IMG/VR virus record: IMGVR_UViG_3300029827_000001
Span: 1-64,000 of that record
Strand: one strand, 5' to 3'
Length of the DNA stretch: 64,000 nt
Source of the DNA: a virus
Of the stretch, positions 24,334 to 32,899 are shown piece by piece. Position numbers and translations under genes: made by a program. The notes under the pieces were generated by a model. The model ran no database searches and had not been told where the DNA came from. It was given only the letters and a program-made list of their open reading frames with translations. Each line of letters starts with the position of its first letter. The stretch's first letter is position 1.

Positions 24334-25073
24334 TATTCTTCCTCTAAACTAGATAGAGTAGACCTACAGTATACATTAATATCAATATCAGATATTGCAG
24401 TTGAAATACGATTCAAGCAAGCAGTATCTTCAACATTATACATTGAAAAAACCATATCACCGTCGTGATCAATAACAAACGGAACTGAAACAATATTTGT
24501 AATGGCCTCTAGCTCACGATTAGGTATAATGCCACTTACTAACTTTGCAAACTGATCTTTTGACTGAGTTCGAGTAGTTATAGCAGCCGAACCATTTTCA
24601 AATAAAACCTGAACATTATTTACATTAAAACTAGAAGTAATAATTTTCATCCTATCAGAAATCATCTTCCCAATGGAATGAGTCAAAATAATATCCGACT
24701 CATCAACAGTAAATATACTATTCATTTCTTCATCGGGGATGAACTTATTATCCATAAATTCCAAATTTGGAGAATCAAAACGAATTGAAGAATGCTCATC
24801 CGAAAAAGTAAAATCTCTCTGATTTACAGTTATCTCAACTTCTTGCTCACTAAAGCATTTTAATAAATCTATCTTCTGCTTCAGATTTACCAAGGGAATA
24901 TCTAATCCTGGTATTACACTACTTAAATCCATCTCAAAAATTGCTGATAAGTCATTAGTTCTCTGTCTGATCATTCCATTTCTAATATCTACATCATGAC
25001 ATTCTTCCTTAAGAAGAGAAATACATCTAAGAAATTTTTCGAATTCTTCAGCGCTACGGGTTACAGTAACCAT
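24333..25073 (-). CDS. sliding DNA clamp (PCNA/gp45-like)
   Basis: Processivity clamp that rings DNA and tethers polymerase and other proteins. Evidence is length (246 aa, T4 gp45 is 228), the PCNA-like alternating strands with I-R-F-D-S-P-N-L-E near 95 and S-S-F-N-V-N-N-V-Q-V-L-F-E near 145-157, an acidic C-terminus and the position next to primase and clamp loader. Forms a trimer in the T4 family. The residues of the ring interface cannot be judged by eye. ATG 25073 has AGGAGAAATGG in front. Confidence 0.75.
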   Translation of the reverse strand: MVTVTRSAEEFEKFLRCISLLKEECHDVDIRNGMIRQRTNDLSAIFEMDLSSVIPGLDIPLVNLKQKIDLLKCFSEQEVEITVNQRDFTFSDEHSSIRFDSPNLEFMDNKFIPDEEMNSIFTVDESDIILTHSIGKMISDRMKIITSSFNVNNVQVLFENGSAAITTRTQSKDQFAKLVSGIIPNRELEAITNIVSVPFVIDHDGDMVFSMYNVEDTACLNRISTAISDIDINVYCRSTLSSLEEE

Positions 25074-25467
25074 CCATTTCTCCTTTCTTGTTAACTTTCT
25101 TGACAATAACCATATACACAAACTTCTCTTCTTTTACTTCTCTTGAACTGGAAAAATCTATAGTTGTAAAGCATTCCTCAACATTCTCAATCACTTCCAT
25201 AACTCGCTCAGAAATATGTTTACTCCCAACTTCTTTCGAGTTTACAGGGATAGAAAAAAGCATCAGAACAGCATCTTGATCATCAAACTTACAATTAAAC
25301 ATACAGGTATTATTTCCCATCAACTTAAATAAACGATCTTTTGCCGCTGACTTACATAACAGATTATAGTAATCCACTTCTTTAACACTACCTGTATACT
25401 TCGCATCTGAATCAATAGTTGCTTCAAATATCTCTCTCAACTTTTGTCTTACAACTTCTTTTCCCAT
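25054..25467 (-). CDS. hypothetical protein beside the clamp, 137 aa
   Basis: Mixed alpha/beta, acidic, five Cys in scattered positions, no motif. Stop overlaps the clamp start by 20 bases. May be a clamp or primase accessory by position only. Confidence 0.55.
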   Translation of the reverse strand: MGKEVVRQKLREIFEATIDSDAKYTGSVKEVDYYNLLCKSAAKDRLFKLMGNNTCMFNCKFDDQDAVLMLFSIPVNSKEVGSKHISERVMEVIENVEECFTTIDFSSSREVKEEKFVYMVIVKKVNKKGEMDGYCNP

Positions 25468-25476
25468 ATCAGTACC

Positions 25477-26484
25477 TCATCTGTCAATCCCTATAACTTC
25501 AAACTGAGGATATAGAGGAGTCATATTAAAATCTTTACGATCTTTCTTTATGCCGTTATAAACAACCGTTAAGCTATTTATATATCTTCCAACGGAATTC
25601 GACATATTCTTATAAAAATCAAGAGTAATATCTTTATCAGATAAGATATATACATCAGGATAAAGAACTCTTTCATTTTTCATTATACTAACAATCAAAG
25701 AAGCATATGAAGTTGAAAACCCACAAGCATATAATCTAGTGTCTTTCTTTATATTTGTAGAGTCAAATATATGTTCTGTGAATATATTAAATATTCCTTC
25801 TGATAGTACAACAGTTTTACCAAATGGACTACCTCCTTTTAACTTATAGTAATCAAGAAACTTCGTTTCATAAAGACTATATTTCCAATGGTTGAATTCC
25901 TGCTTCTCATCAATATTTCTAAAATATAAACGAGTTTGATTTTCAGCTATAAAACATACAAAATTCTCCTGAAGATAATCTCTTAAACGAAATAGAGATG
26001 GACTAACTGGAATCTCATTTATATCTATAAAGTTATTAATATCAAAAACTAAACCTTTAATAGCTTCAAGTCTAACATTTCTAAATTTTAATCTTTGTTT
26101 TACATAAAGAGCTTTAGATTTAAATCTTCCCTCATCTAACTCAGGTCTCTTCAACTTTTTTGCTGGAATAATCTGTTGTCTAACAAGTTTTGTCCTTGCC
26201 TTTTCCTTCTTCTTCATTTCCCCTTCATCAACAAACTGATCCGACAAATCTTTGCCTTCAATCTTCATTACCAATTTTGGTATCAGTCCACTAACATTAC
26301 ATGCTCCATGAAAACAGTGAAAAATTGGTGCTTCTAAAGATATATACATATGATAATGCTTCTTCTGCCTACCATACTCACACCACGGACAACGACAAAT
26401 AATATTAGTTGAAGAGATTTTAATTGGTTCGCCCAATCTATCTCTTAGAAATTGAAGAAAACTATCCTGATAGATTCCAACCAT
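25477..26484 (-). CDS. DnaG-like primase
   Basis: Makes RNA primers. N-terminal zinc-binding domain with C-R-C-P-W-C near residue 26-31 and H-C-F-H-G-A-C near 55-61, then a TOPRIM domain: V-V-L-S-E-G-I-F (the Glu, near 225) and Y-I-L-S-D-K-D-I-T (the D-x-D, near 280). 335 aa is similar to T4 gp61 (342). Together with the clamp and loader genes it forms a compact replisome cluster. Confidence 0.85.
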   Translation of the reverse strand: MVGIYQDSFLQFLRDRLGEPIKISSTNIICRCPWCEYGRQKKHYHMYISLEAPIFHCFHGACNVSGLIPKLVMKIEGKDLSDQFVDEGEMKKKEKARTKLVRQQIIPAKKLKRPELDEGRFKSKALYVKQRLKFRNVRLEAIKGLVFDINNFIDINEIPVSPSLFRLRDYLQENFVCFIAENQTRLYFRNIDEKQEFNHWKYSLYETKFLDYYKLKGGSPFGKTVVLSEGIFNIFTEHIFDSTNIKKDTRLYACGFSTSYASLIVSIMKNERVLYPDVYILSDKDITLDFYKNMSNSVGRYINSLTVVYNGIKKDRKDFNMTPLYPQFEVIGIDR

Positions 26485-26665
26485 GTAGAGCCTCTCTATC
26501 TAAAGGTGTTAAAGCTTCAAAACGATCTTCATCAATATAATAAACAGCACTAAGCTTCTCATCATCTAGACACTCAAAGATTACTTTTCTCTCTTCTTCA
26601 TAAACTTTAAGAGCAAAAAGGTAACCATCAATTTTTCTCAGTTCTCTAATACGAATCCAAGTCAT
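26462..26665 (-). CDS. hypothetical protein, 67 aa
   Basis: Small beta-rich protein with pattern V-I-F-E-C-L-D-D-E and a C-terminal L-T-P-L-D-R-E-A-L-H-G. Overlaps both neighbours by about 20 bases, which supports it as an expressed member of the cluster. Not recognised. Confidence 0.6.
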   Translation of the reverse strand: MTWIRIRELRKIDGYLFALKVYEEERKVIFECLDDEKLSAVYYIDEDRFEALTPLDREALHGWNLSG

Positions 26666-26918
26666 CTAATTTCTTGTAATCTCCACCAGTCATTAAATGG
26701 TCAATCCAATAAACTAGTCCTCTGCCTTCACACTTATCACAATATGAACCATCCCATGCCATATAAGTATTATTACCATCTCTCCACTCTTGAAGACCAG
26801 CTAATCCAGTACCTTTACAGTGCTCACATTTCTCAGTAGCTCCAGGAGGTAATTTCTCAAGTTCTTTATATCTTCTTCTCAAAGCAATCATTCGTTCTGC
26901 AGAATGTCTAACTGCCAT
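26646..26918 (-). CDS. DnaJ-type zinc-finger protein, 90 aa
   Basis: Two C-x2-C-x-G-x-G modules (C-E-H-C-K-G-T-G near residue 32 and C-D-K-C-E-G-R-G near 61) make one DnaJ-like cysteine-rich zinc domain. There is no J domain, so it is not a co-chaperone by itself. Such stand-alone domains occur in phages and may bind unfolded proteins or nucleic acid. ATG 26918 shares bases with the previous stop. Confidence 0.7.
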   Translation of the reverse strand: MAVRHSAERMIALRRRYKELEKLPPGATEKCEHCKGTGLAGLQEWRDGNNTYMAWDGSYCDKCEGRGLVYWIDHLMTGGDYKKLDDLDSY

Positions 26919-27232
26919 CACTCATCCCCAAACCAATGCATGTACTCGTCCTCAGTCATCATTATTGGCCAATAATTACCAGACTCAATATCTTTATGAC
27001 TAGAGTCTGAACCAATGTGCCAACCAGACTTGCCACAAGGATATTTTATCCTAATAACTAACCATCTCCACCAATATCTTAATCTTGTATATAAATACCA
27101 ATGAAAGAACCCAAACCATCGTTTCTTAAAATCGTAAGTACATCCGCACTCAGCATATTCAACCCATAACCTCCTTCTACGCGTTGATGCCTGACTAGTA
27201 GTAGGAGATGAAGCACTAGTCGTTGAACTCAT
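26918..27232 (-). CDS. hypothetical aromatic-rich protein, 104 aa
   Basis: Starts with a Ser/Thr-rich stretch, then many Trp, Tyr and Arg (W-Y-L-Y-T-R-L-R-Y-W-W-R-W) and three Cys. AAGGTGAGACAA lies before ATG 27232. The Trp/Arg-rich strip could bind nucleic acid or membrane. Not recognised. Confidence 0.6.
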   Translation of the reverse strand: MSSTTSASSPTTSQASTRRRRLWVEYAECGCTYDFKKRWFGFFHWYLYTRLRYWWRWLVIRIKYPCGKSGWHIGSDSSHKDIESGNYWPIMMTEDEYMHWFGDE

Positions 27233-27242
27233 TTGTCTCACC

Positions 27243-28226
27243 TTAGGAAGCAACTGCTTTTCGATAATCCATAAGTACTTTAATGACTTCATAGATACAA
27301 CCCATAAAATGCATTGATGGTACTAGACAATTCCCATGACTATTTGAGTATTTATTAATAACTATCTTTGCAGGCATAGGAATTCCCTTTCTAAAAAATA
27401 AATTAGAATACATACTTCTATATTCCAGGTCTCTTTCATTTAACTTTGAGATAATTATATTTACTAATTTGCTTATCTTATGCTGTTGATCTGTCTTTAA
27501 TGCATCAACTATCTCAACAACAGAACTAATTATAACTCTCTCACTCGTTAAAGCAATATCTTTATCTACTTTTAAAGAACCCGTTCTTGAACTTTTTTGT
27601 AGTCTATTAACAATCCTTCTTATATCGGGATAAAAATTATCAATGATAAATTTCAAATCTTCATCAGTATACTTTACTTGCTCACTATCAAGAATCTTCC
27701 TACAATAACTAGCTACAAACTCTATTGGTAACTGTTTAAAAAAATACTCTTGAAATCTGCTTTGAATAGCCTCAGGAAGTTTAGAAATATAATTGCAAGT
27801 CAATACAAATCTTCCAAACTTCTCATACTTCTCAATTATAGACCTTAAAGAATGAAAACTAGCATCTGTTAGATAATCAGCCTCATCAATAAATACCACC
27901 CGAAAAGGATCAGATCCAGCAGGAGGGATTTTTAAGAAAGGTTCAATAACATCTTCAACAAAAGAAATTCCTCTAGTCTTCTTTGACGATCCATTTATCT
28001 CTAACAAGTTATCTCTTGGATTACTAAGAATCCCTTTTTTAGAAACTAAAATTCTAGCAATTGTCGTCTTGCCTCCTCCAGGAGGACCATGAAAAAGAAA
28101 ATTCGCTATATCCCTCTGATTAATACACCTTTTAAAATCTTCTTTATAATCATCAGGTAAAACTAAGTCTTCAATAACTTCTGGTCGATACTTCTCAACC
28201 CATAACCTTCCAAGAATTTTCTCCAT
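27243..28226 (-). CDS. clamp loader ATPase (RFC small subunit/gp44-like)
   Basis: Opens and loads the sliding clamp. R-L-W-V-E-K-Y-R-P near the N-terminus is the RFC box; Walker A G-P-P-G-G-G-K-T at 47-54; Walker B V-V-F-I-D-E-A-D near 106; sensor T-C-N-Y near 138; arginine finger S-R-F-Q near 151. Length 327 aa equals that of T4 gp44 (319). Probably forms the loader with a small partner, for which the next gene is a candidate. Confidence 0.9.
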   Translation of the reverse strand: MEKILGRLWVEKYRPEVIEDLVLPDDYKEDFKRCINQRDIANFLFHGPPGGGKTTIARILVSKKGILSNPRDNLLEINGSSKKTRGISFVEDVIEPFLKIPPAGSDPFRVVFIDEADYLTDASFHSLRSIIEKYEKFGRFVLTCNYISKLPEAIQSRFQEYFFKQLPIEFVASYCRKILDSEQVKYTDEDLKFIIDNFYPDIRRIVNRLQKSSRTGSLKVDKDIALTSERVIISSVVEIVDALKTDQQHKISKLVNIIISKLNERDLEYRSMYSNLFFRKGIPMPAKIVINKYSNSHGNCLVPSMHFMGCIYEVIKVLMDYRKAVAS

Positions 28227-28241
28227 TACGACTCCAAAAAA

Positions 28242-28649
28242 CTAGCAGTGATAACCTTCAACACTATGAAGTAGATGTAGTTGCTTCTGCTTCTCAATAA
28301 AATCTTTTATAATATCGTTTGTTAGTTCTCGCTCGAATGCTCTAACTGCTGTGTGCCCGGTTACTAAATTAGTTGAACCATCTTCTGATGGTTCATGAAA
28401 AAATGGTTCAGATATCTCAATATCTAATCCTCTTATCTGCCTCAAAACTAAAATCTGAAAAGCTGCTGAAGTTGGATCAGTCGCTGCATTAAAAGAAACA
28501 TATAACTTCTTCTCACTAACTTTATAAACTAATATTGAATAATCCGACATAAAAGAATACGCATCTTTATTATTTGGATTGTCTTTAATCTTAACATCTC
28601 CATCATACTCTTCCAGCTTCTCAATAATTTTTTGAACCATCTTAACCAT
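28242..28649 (-). CDS. hypothetical protein next to clamp loader, 135 aa
   Basis: Alpha/beta protein with F-M-S-D-Y-S-I-L-V-Y-K-V and V-S-F-N-A-A-T-D in beta strands. ATG 28649 follows GGGAGTTATGTT. In T4 the gp44 gene is paired with gp62 (187 aa), and the place would fit, but the sequence shows no match. Confidence 0.5.
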   Translation of the reverse strand: MVKMVQKIIEKLEEYDGDVKIKDNPNNKDAYSFMSDYSILVYKVSEKKLYVSFNAATDPTSAAFQILVLRQIRGLDIEISEPFFHEPSEDGSTNLVTGHTAVRAFERELTNDIIKDFIEKQKQLHLLHSVEGYHC

Positions 28650-28719
28650 AACATAACTCCCTTTTATTTTTAATTTGTTCCATACCAAAAAAATTCATAC
28701 TCAAGATGATATTAGAACC

Positions 28720-28751
28720 AAAAAAAAGAGTCGAAAAGCAACTCTTTTTTT
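28720..28751 (-). terminator. intrinsic terminator below the zinc gene
   Basis: 11 bp stem (28721-28731 with 28741-28751), 9-base loop, A and T runs built into the arms. It lies three bases after the stop of the zinc gene at 28755, so it is read on the minus strand, and separates the upstream genes of the 36.7 kb transcript from the replisome genes. Confidence 0.75.
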
Positions 28752-28754
28752 CTG

Positions 28755-28961
28755 TTATGTAGGGTCAAAACGGGACTTTAGTATTTGAAATACCTCATCC
28801 ATTGCGTGTTGTATTTCATCACTAGATATACAACTCCGACCAAAACACACAGAACATATGACAGAACCTATAAACTCCTCACCCTTTATAGAAGCTATAG
28901 GTCGATGACACAAGCTACAAAAAACCACTGTATCATCTGAAGTTATTAAGTTATCCTCCAT
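28755..28961 (-). CDS. zinc-ribbon protein, 68 aa
   Basis: C-S-L-C near residue 15 and C-S-V-C near 36 with an extra F-G-R-S-C. One zinc ribbon with an acidic helical tail. Directly followed by the terminator at 28720-28751. Function unknown. Confidence 0.7.
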   Translation of the reverse strand: MEDNLITSDDTVVFCSLCHRPIASIKGEEFIGSVICSVCFGRSCISSDEIQHAMDEVFQILKSRFDPT

Positions 28962-28991
28962 TATCTACCCCTCTTTTAAAAATCGTGAATT

Positions 28992-29570
28992 CTAAATTTT
29001 AGGTAAAGTAATAGAATTACCCTCTCTACAAGCAGGACAATCTGCTTCATCCCAATCAACAATCTCATGTTGAATAAGAGATATAGTTTCAATATAAGGA
29101 TGTTTCCAATGTGTTCTATTCCATATTGAAAATATACCTGAAATAAAAGCTCCATCCTGCTCCGCTTGTGAGATCAAACCACTAACGGAATTTCCAGTAG
29201 TAATTACATCTTCAATTACAATTAAATCACACTTTGATAATTTAGATACCGATGTTGACCTAAACCTGAATGGATCATTCCAATTATTTACTTTCTCAGC
29301 AATGACAAATTTTAGTCCTAATTTGTATGCCAACATTCCAGCTAAAATCATTCCAGCTTCAGGTGGCCCAGTAATTGTATCAAACTTATACTTAAAGAGA
29401 GAAAGTTGTGTCGCTAATGAGTCAATAACTTTTGTTCTCAATATTTCATCATACAATATCAAATCTTTTTCTACATAACTCAGTGTATGTCTTCCAGAAT
29501 TTAGTAAAAAATGACCATTAAGCACAACTTTCTCAATCAAAAGATCTTTAAGACTTGTCTTTTCGCTCAT
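28992..29570 (-). CDS. orotate phosphoribosyltransferase-like enzyme
   Basis: Type I PRTase fold. S-G-R-H-T-L-S-Y near residue 20, P-P-E-A-G-M-I-L-A near 64, then the PRPP loop V-I-E-D-V-I-T-T-G-N-S near 116-126. This order is that of PyrE, which makes OMP from orotate and PRPP. The C-terminus ends in D-C-P-A-C-R-E, an added CxxC not found in ordinary PyrE. It could supply pyrimidines or salvage a base for DNA synthesis; other PRTases of the same fold cannot be excluded. Confidence 0.8.
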   Translation of the reverse strand: MSEKTSLKDLLIEKVVLNGHFLLNSGRHTLSYVEKDLILYDEILRTKVIDSLATQLSLFKYKFDTITGPPEAGMILAGMLAYKLGLKFVIAEKVNNWNDPFRFRSTSVSKLSKCDLIVIEDVITTGNSVSGLISQAEQDGAFISGIFSIWNRTHWKHPYIETISLIQHEIVDWDEADCPACREGNSITLPKI

Positions 29571-29985
29571 TCCCTTTCCTCACCATATTTTCAACTACAG
29601 ATTTGATAAGTTGCTCATTTAGCATTGGAAAAGAATCAATAAAGTATCTTACAGTTCTAGCTTTACATAAGTCACATCTACTAACTAAATCACACCAAGC
29701 ATCATTTATAGCAAAAGAATTCATTTTGATACCTTTCATCCAGGTATCTAAATAAGGAGTAACATCTTCAAGAGGAGACCGATGATTATACCCTCTATGT
29801 TCCATCTCCTCGACAATTTCATCATGCCTCTTATTCAAATATTGAGGAACGAGAAAATTCTTCTCAATATAACCTCTTACTGATCTCCCTTTCTTAATAT
29901 TTCCGAGAAACTTATGATGCTCAAAATGTTCTCCACGTAAATGTTGTCCACATAATAATCTGGGTGGTAGAAACCATTGTCTCAT
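29548..29985 (-). CDS. endonuclease V (pyrimidine-dimer glycosylase)-like protein
   Basis: The first 80 residues match the DenV/Pyr-dimer glycosylase pattern: M-R-Q-W, L-L-C-G-Q-H-L-R-G-E-H (Glu near residue 20 in the place of the T4 catalytic Glu23), K-K-G-R-S-V-R-G-Y, R-H-D-E-I-V-E-E-M-E-H-R-G-Y-N-H-x-S-P-L. T4 enzyme uses the amino group of its second residue; here that would be Arg after Met removal. A further 60 residues at the C-terminus have C-D-L-C and are new. Expected to nick UV-damaged DNA. ATG 29985 is favoured over TTG 29988. Confidence 0.7.
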   Translation of the reverse strand: MRQWFLPPRLLCGQHLRGEHFEHHKFLGNIKKGRSVRGYIEKNFLVPQYLNKRHDEIVEEMEHRGYNHRSPLEDVTPYLDTWMKGIKMNSFAINDAWCDLVSRCDLCKARTVRYFIDSFPMLNEQLIKSVVENMVRKGNERKDKS

Positions 29986-29995
29986 CAACCCTCCT

Positions 29996-30202
29996 TTATA
30001 AGTAACGAATAATTAACATTATCAAAAAGTAAGCAAAGATACCAATAACAGGAGAAATGTCTCTTAGGTCTTGGACAAGGGACTTAATTGTTACTACTTT
30101 TCGGTAATACTTACTATACTCAACACAAGTCTCTATGCATATAGGACTAATTATACACTCACAACATGGACTTCTTCCATAAACAAATCTACGAAACCAC
30201 AA
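29996..30202 (-). CDS. membrane-anchored Cys-motif protein, 68 aa
   Basis: S-P-C-C-E-C-I-I-S-P-I-C-I-E-T-C lies near residue 10, the same Cys block as in the proteins at 19025, 35431, 35784 and 36093, and the C-terminus is one hydrophobic helix (I-G-I-F-A-Y-F-L-I-M-L-I-I). TTG 30202 sits seven bases after AAGGAG and overlaps the helicase end by only 14 bases, so it is better than the ATG at 30259. Confidence 0.6.
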   Translation of the reverse strand: MWFRRFVYGRSPCCECIISPICIETCVEYSKYYRKVVTIKSLVQDLRDISPVIGIFAYFLIMLIIRYL

Positions 30203-31448
30203 AGAGCTTCTCCTTCGCCCTTGTGACCCCAGTATATAACCATCTTCGAAAATAGTCATCGTCCCAATACCGACTCCTTTCCTCAAATAAAATAACTTTC
30301 TTCCAATCACTCCCCTGAGCTCGGTGAACAGAAATAGCATATCCAAAGTCAAAAAAGTCAACACCATCAAAACCAGTACCTTTTAGACCTGCCTGAATTT
30401 TCTTAAAATCAATATCTCCAAGACTATCTTGATAGTTTTCCTTTCCAAAACAGCAATTATGAACTAAACCATTATAGTTGTCATTATAATCATCCATCTC
30501 AATCGTGGCACTATACATATTTTCAGAAAAAGGCAACAACCACATCAAAGTACCAAGTTGCCCATTCATTACTTTCGTATTATAGTTGTTCTTAAGACAA
30601 ATAAGTCTTTCACCTGGATATGGATCAGCAGAATCGAAACCAATTTTCTTTCTAACCATATTATTTATTAAAACTCTAGACTTATTCATCCCACATAATG
30701 CAATAACTTCATCATTAAAATCAGTTGCCTCAAAAATTTCTCGACATTTCTTCTCATGCCATGAAAGTTTAAAAACACCTGGACTGTGCACTCCATATGG
30801 AATAGCTCCATTATTTCTAACAATCATTGACAAGTTGATAATTGGATTATCCAATGCTTGTCTATGAATCTCCTTTAAAACATAGTTAGGTTTCTTCATA
30901 AGATAAAAATCTTCTCCAACAGGAGGCAATTGACCATGATCGCCAAAAGCTATTATAGGAACTCCATAACTTCCCAGATCACTCCAAATTTCTTTATTAA
31001 TCATTGATGATTCATCAATTATGATCAAATCTCCTGGGATCTCTAGCTTTCTCTTCCAACCATATACAACTTTCTTTCCTGCTTTATCAATTCGATATAT
31101 TGGTTGATACATCAATGAATGTATAGTTCCAATAAAATCAGTATCATATAACGCATCAGCCTCTCGTAACCTTGTAGCAAGTACTGATGTTGCTTTTCCA
31201 GTAAATGCACAAAAAGAAATATCATAACCTCTTCCAATTTTATTATAAATCTCATGTCTTAAGTGTGGGATAAGGTGAGTTTTACCAGTACCAGCGTATC
31301 CTCCAACTAACTTATAATCCTCAGGAATAGCTATTCCCTCAAAATCAGAACCACACACTGCTTGGATATATCTTGGTTTTATCGAATACTTTACCCAACC
31401 AATTAACTCATCTAAAATAAAAGATTGCTCAGAATTTAGATTATTCAC
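30189..31448 (-). CDS. SF1B DNA helicase (Dda/RecD-like)
   Basis: 5'-3' DNA helicase. Motif I G-G-Y-A-G-T-G-K-T (49-57), motif II I-I-D-E-S-S-M near 146, motif III F-G-D-H-G-Q-L-P-P-V-G near 167, motif V/VI V-H-R-A-Q-G-S near 378 and W-L-Y-T-G-V-T-R-A near 405-413. 419 aa is close to T4 Dda (439). Starts with GTG 31448 after AGAGGAG. In T4 it works at replication forks and remodels recombination intermediates. Confidence 0.88.
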   Translation of the reverse strand: MNNLNSEQSFILDELIGWVKYSIKPRYIQAVCGSDFEGIAIPEDYKLVGGYAGTGKTHLIPHLRHEIYNKIGRGYDISFCAFTGKATSVLATRLREADALYDTDFIGTIHSLMYQPIYRIDKAGKKVVYGWKRKLEIPGDLIIIDESSMINKEIWSDLGSYGVPIIAFGDHGQLPPVGEDFYLMKKPNYVLKEIHRQALDNPIINLSMIVRNNGAIPYGVHSPGVFKLSWHEKKCREIFEATDFNDEVIALCGMNKSRVLINNMVRKKIGFDSADPYPGERLICLKNNYNTKVMNGQLGTLMWLLPFSENMYSATIEMDDYNDNYNGLVHNCCFGKENYQDSLGDIDFKKIQAGLKGTGFDGVDFFDFGYAISVHRAQGSDWKKVILFEERSRYWDDDYFRRWLYTGVTRAKEKLFVVS

Positions 31449-31701
31449 GATACTCCTCTAGTAATTTAGTTATTTTTACTAACGCATAGCCAAAAAACTT
31501 CTTGGGATCCTTAATCTCCTTTTTCTCAAACTGACTAACAAGTATAGTTTTTAAATCTCCAAAAAATGGATTAAAATCAATTGAAATGCCCGATGAGGTT
31601 TTCTCTTTTGCCATCGGGCATTTCTTACCTGGAATAATTGGATGAAGAAATCCACATTCTGGACATACTTGACCAACAGTAGGAATATCTTTACCAGCCA
31701 T
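31441..31701 (-). CDS. zinc-knuckle protein, 86 aa
   Basis: V-C-P-E-C-G-F-L-H near residue 9 and K-K-C-P-M form a short metal site, followed by a helical 60-residue tail. The ATG at 31701 has GGTGTGAGA; the reading from 31749 begins inside the small membrane gene. Not recognised. Confidence 0.6.
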   Translation of the reverse strand: MAGKDIPTVGQVCPECGFLHPIIPGKKCPMAKEKTSSGISIDFNPFFGDLKTILVSQFEKKEIKDPKKFFGYALVKITKLLEEYRE

Positions 31702-31714
31702 TCTCACACCTTTC

Positions 31715-31864
31715 TTAAAAGAACCATTTAATGTACTGACAAATACCAATCGCCCAAGGCACTACTCCAAAAACTATAAAAACAAAAAGTCCACCAAAAA
31801 CTACTACTTTCGAAATAATATCTGACCTTTCTTTTTCCCAGTATCTCACAACTCGTTCAACCAT
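31715..31864 (-). CDS. 49 aa single-helix membrane protein
   Basis: ATG 31864 follows TAGGAGTT. Charged N-terminus (R-Y-W-E-K-E-R-S-D) and a long hydrophobic helix from about residue 19 to 42. The stop is at 31715, just above the start of the zinc gene. Likely a membrane peptide. Confidence 0.6.
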   Translation of the reverse strand: MVERVVRYWEKERSDIISKVVVFGGLFVFIVFGVVPWAIGICQYIKWFF

Positions 31865-31894
31865 GAGTAACTCCTATTCTTTATTTTTTTGTTC

Positions 31895-31922
31895 CCTCCC
31901 GGGATATAAGTATCCCGGGAGG
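31895..31922. repeat. perfect 12 bp GC-rich inverted repeat
   Basis: 31895-31906 and 31911-31922 are perfect inverted repeats (centre GGGATA-taag-TATCCC) with a four-base loop, the strongest hairpin in this part of the window. It lies between the stop of the gene at 31931 and the start at 31864. On the minus-strand RNA it is followed by A residues, not U, so it is not a plain terminator. A processing or stabilising hairpin, or a protein-binding site, would fit. Confidence 0.65.
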
Positions 31923-31930
31923 TTCTATAA

Positions 31931-32143
31931 TTATAACCAAATCGAGTTTTCTTCCTTCTTTTGTTCGAAAACCACTCTCGCCGATTTTATATCTGCTCCT
32001 GAGATAAATATTGGATTAGAGCAGAAATTGCAAAAGTATACTCCAATAAGGGCAGTTTTGGACATCTTATTAGTACAGTTGTTACACTCAAACTCAACAT
32101 ACTCCTCACCACTCTTATAGACAATAGTAACATTTTTACTCAT
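31931..32143 (-). CDS. zinc-ribbon protein, 70 aa
   Basis: F-E-C-N-N-C near residue 19 and Y-F-C-N-F-C near 37 make a short zinc ribbon between two beta strands. Ends just before the palindrome at 31895. Function unknown. Confidence 0.65.
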   Translation of the reverse strand: MSKNVTIVYKSGEEYVEFECNNCTNKMSKTALIGVYFCNFCSNPIFISGADIKSARVVFEQKKEENSIWL

Positions 32144-32151
32144 AACTCCTC

Positions 32152-32367
32152 CTATCTTTGACCTTTTCTATTAATAACTTTTAAAACTTTCTCAAGAAGA
32201 ACCTTCCATCCATCGTCATAACGATGTTTGATTACATAATCTTTAAAACCCTTGGGATAAACTATTTTATAACTATATATTTTCCTCCTTTCGCTTCGCT
32301 CCTCTAATCTTTGAATATGAATCTGACCAATATTTTCATAATCCACAAACGCATGAATTACTAGCAA
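32152..32367 (-). CDS. hypothetical protein, 71 aa
   Basis: Small basic alpha/beta protein (R-L-E-E-R-S-E-R-R-K, then Y-K-I-V-Y-P-K). TTG 32367 is well spaced from the GGAGGG site, while GTG 32376 lies within it. Not recognised. Confidence 0.55.
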   Translation of the reverse strand: MLVIHAFVDYENIGQIHIQRLEERSERRKIYSYKIVYPKGFKDYVIKHRYDDGWKVLLEKVLKVINRKGQR

Positions 32368-32368
32368 A

Positions 32369-32881
32369 TCAACCACCCTCCTTCAAAACTTTAAATTCAA
32401 AAGGACCCAGATTGCCCTTATATACTTCATTGATCAAAAGATTTTCTTGAAGCATAAGATTACTAATAGCCTTCTTATCGTTGGTATACCCAATATGACC
32501 ACTTATATACTCAATAGTCACAATCCTCTCACTATCAGTCACAGGAAAAGTCTTTACTCCCTCTCCACCAATCATACTCGGGATACCGTCGGCAAACTTT
32601 AAACCAGTTTCCTTAGCAATCCGATCTGCAAAAACCTTGTCCCAAATTGGAATAGATATAACTCCCCAATATATCTCTTCCCACTTAAGAACCACAAGTT
32701 GAAAAAGATCATTCTTGAGAGTATCAGGAGGATAATGGCGATACTCTAAGAGAGTACTGAAAAGAGCAAAACCAATCCTACCAGGATGAAGCATACCAAT
32801 TACAAAAAACTTGGTTTCATCTTTGGTCATCTCCTCCAGTTCTCCACTTGCTAGTGGTCTACTTATTTCAGGTTCAGTCAT
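32369..32881 (-). CDS. hypothetical protein, 170 aa
   Basis: Alpha/beta protein without signal peptide or metal motif. GGAGGC site before ATG 32881. Follows the winged-helix gene. Not recognised. Confidence 0.6.
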   Translation of the reverse strand: MTEPEISRPLASGELEEMTKDETKFFVIGMLHPGRIGFALFSTLLEYRHYPPDTLKNDLFQLVVLKWEEIYWGVISIPIWDKVFADRIAKETGLKFADGIPSMIGGEGVKTFPVTDSERIVTIEYISGHIGYTNDKKAISNLMLQENLLINEVYKGNLGPFEFKVLKEGG

Positions 32882-32899
32882 ATAGCCTCCCGTAAAATT

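Noticed and set aside
31863-32120. Plus-strand open frame of 85 codons
   Set aside because: It is the complement of a better-supported zinc gene and runs through the palindrome. No ribosome site in the right place.
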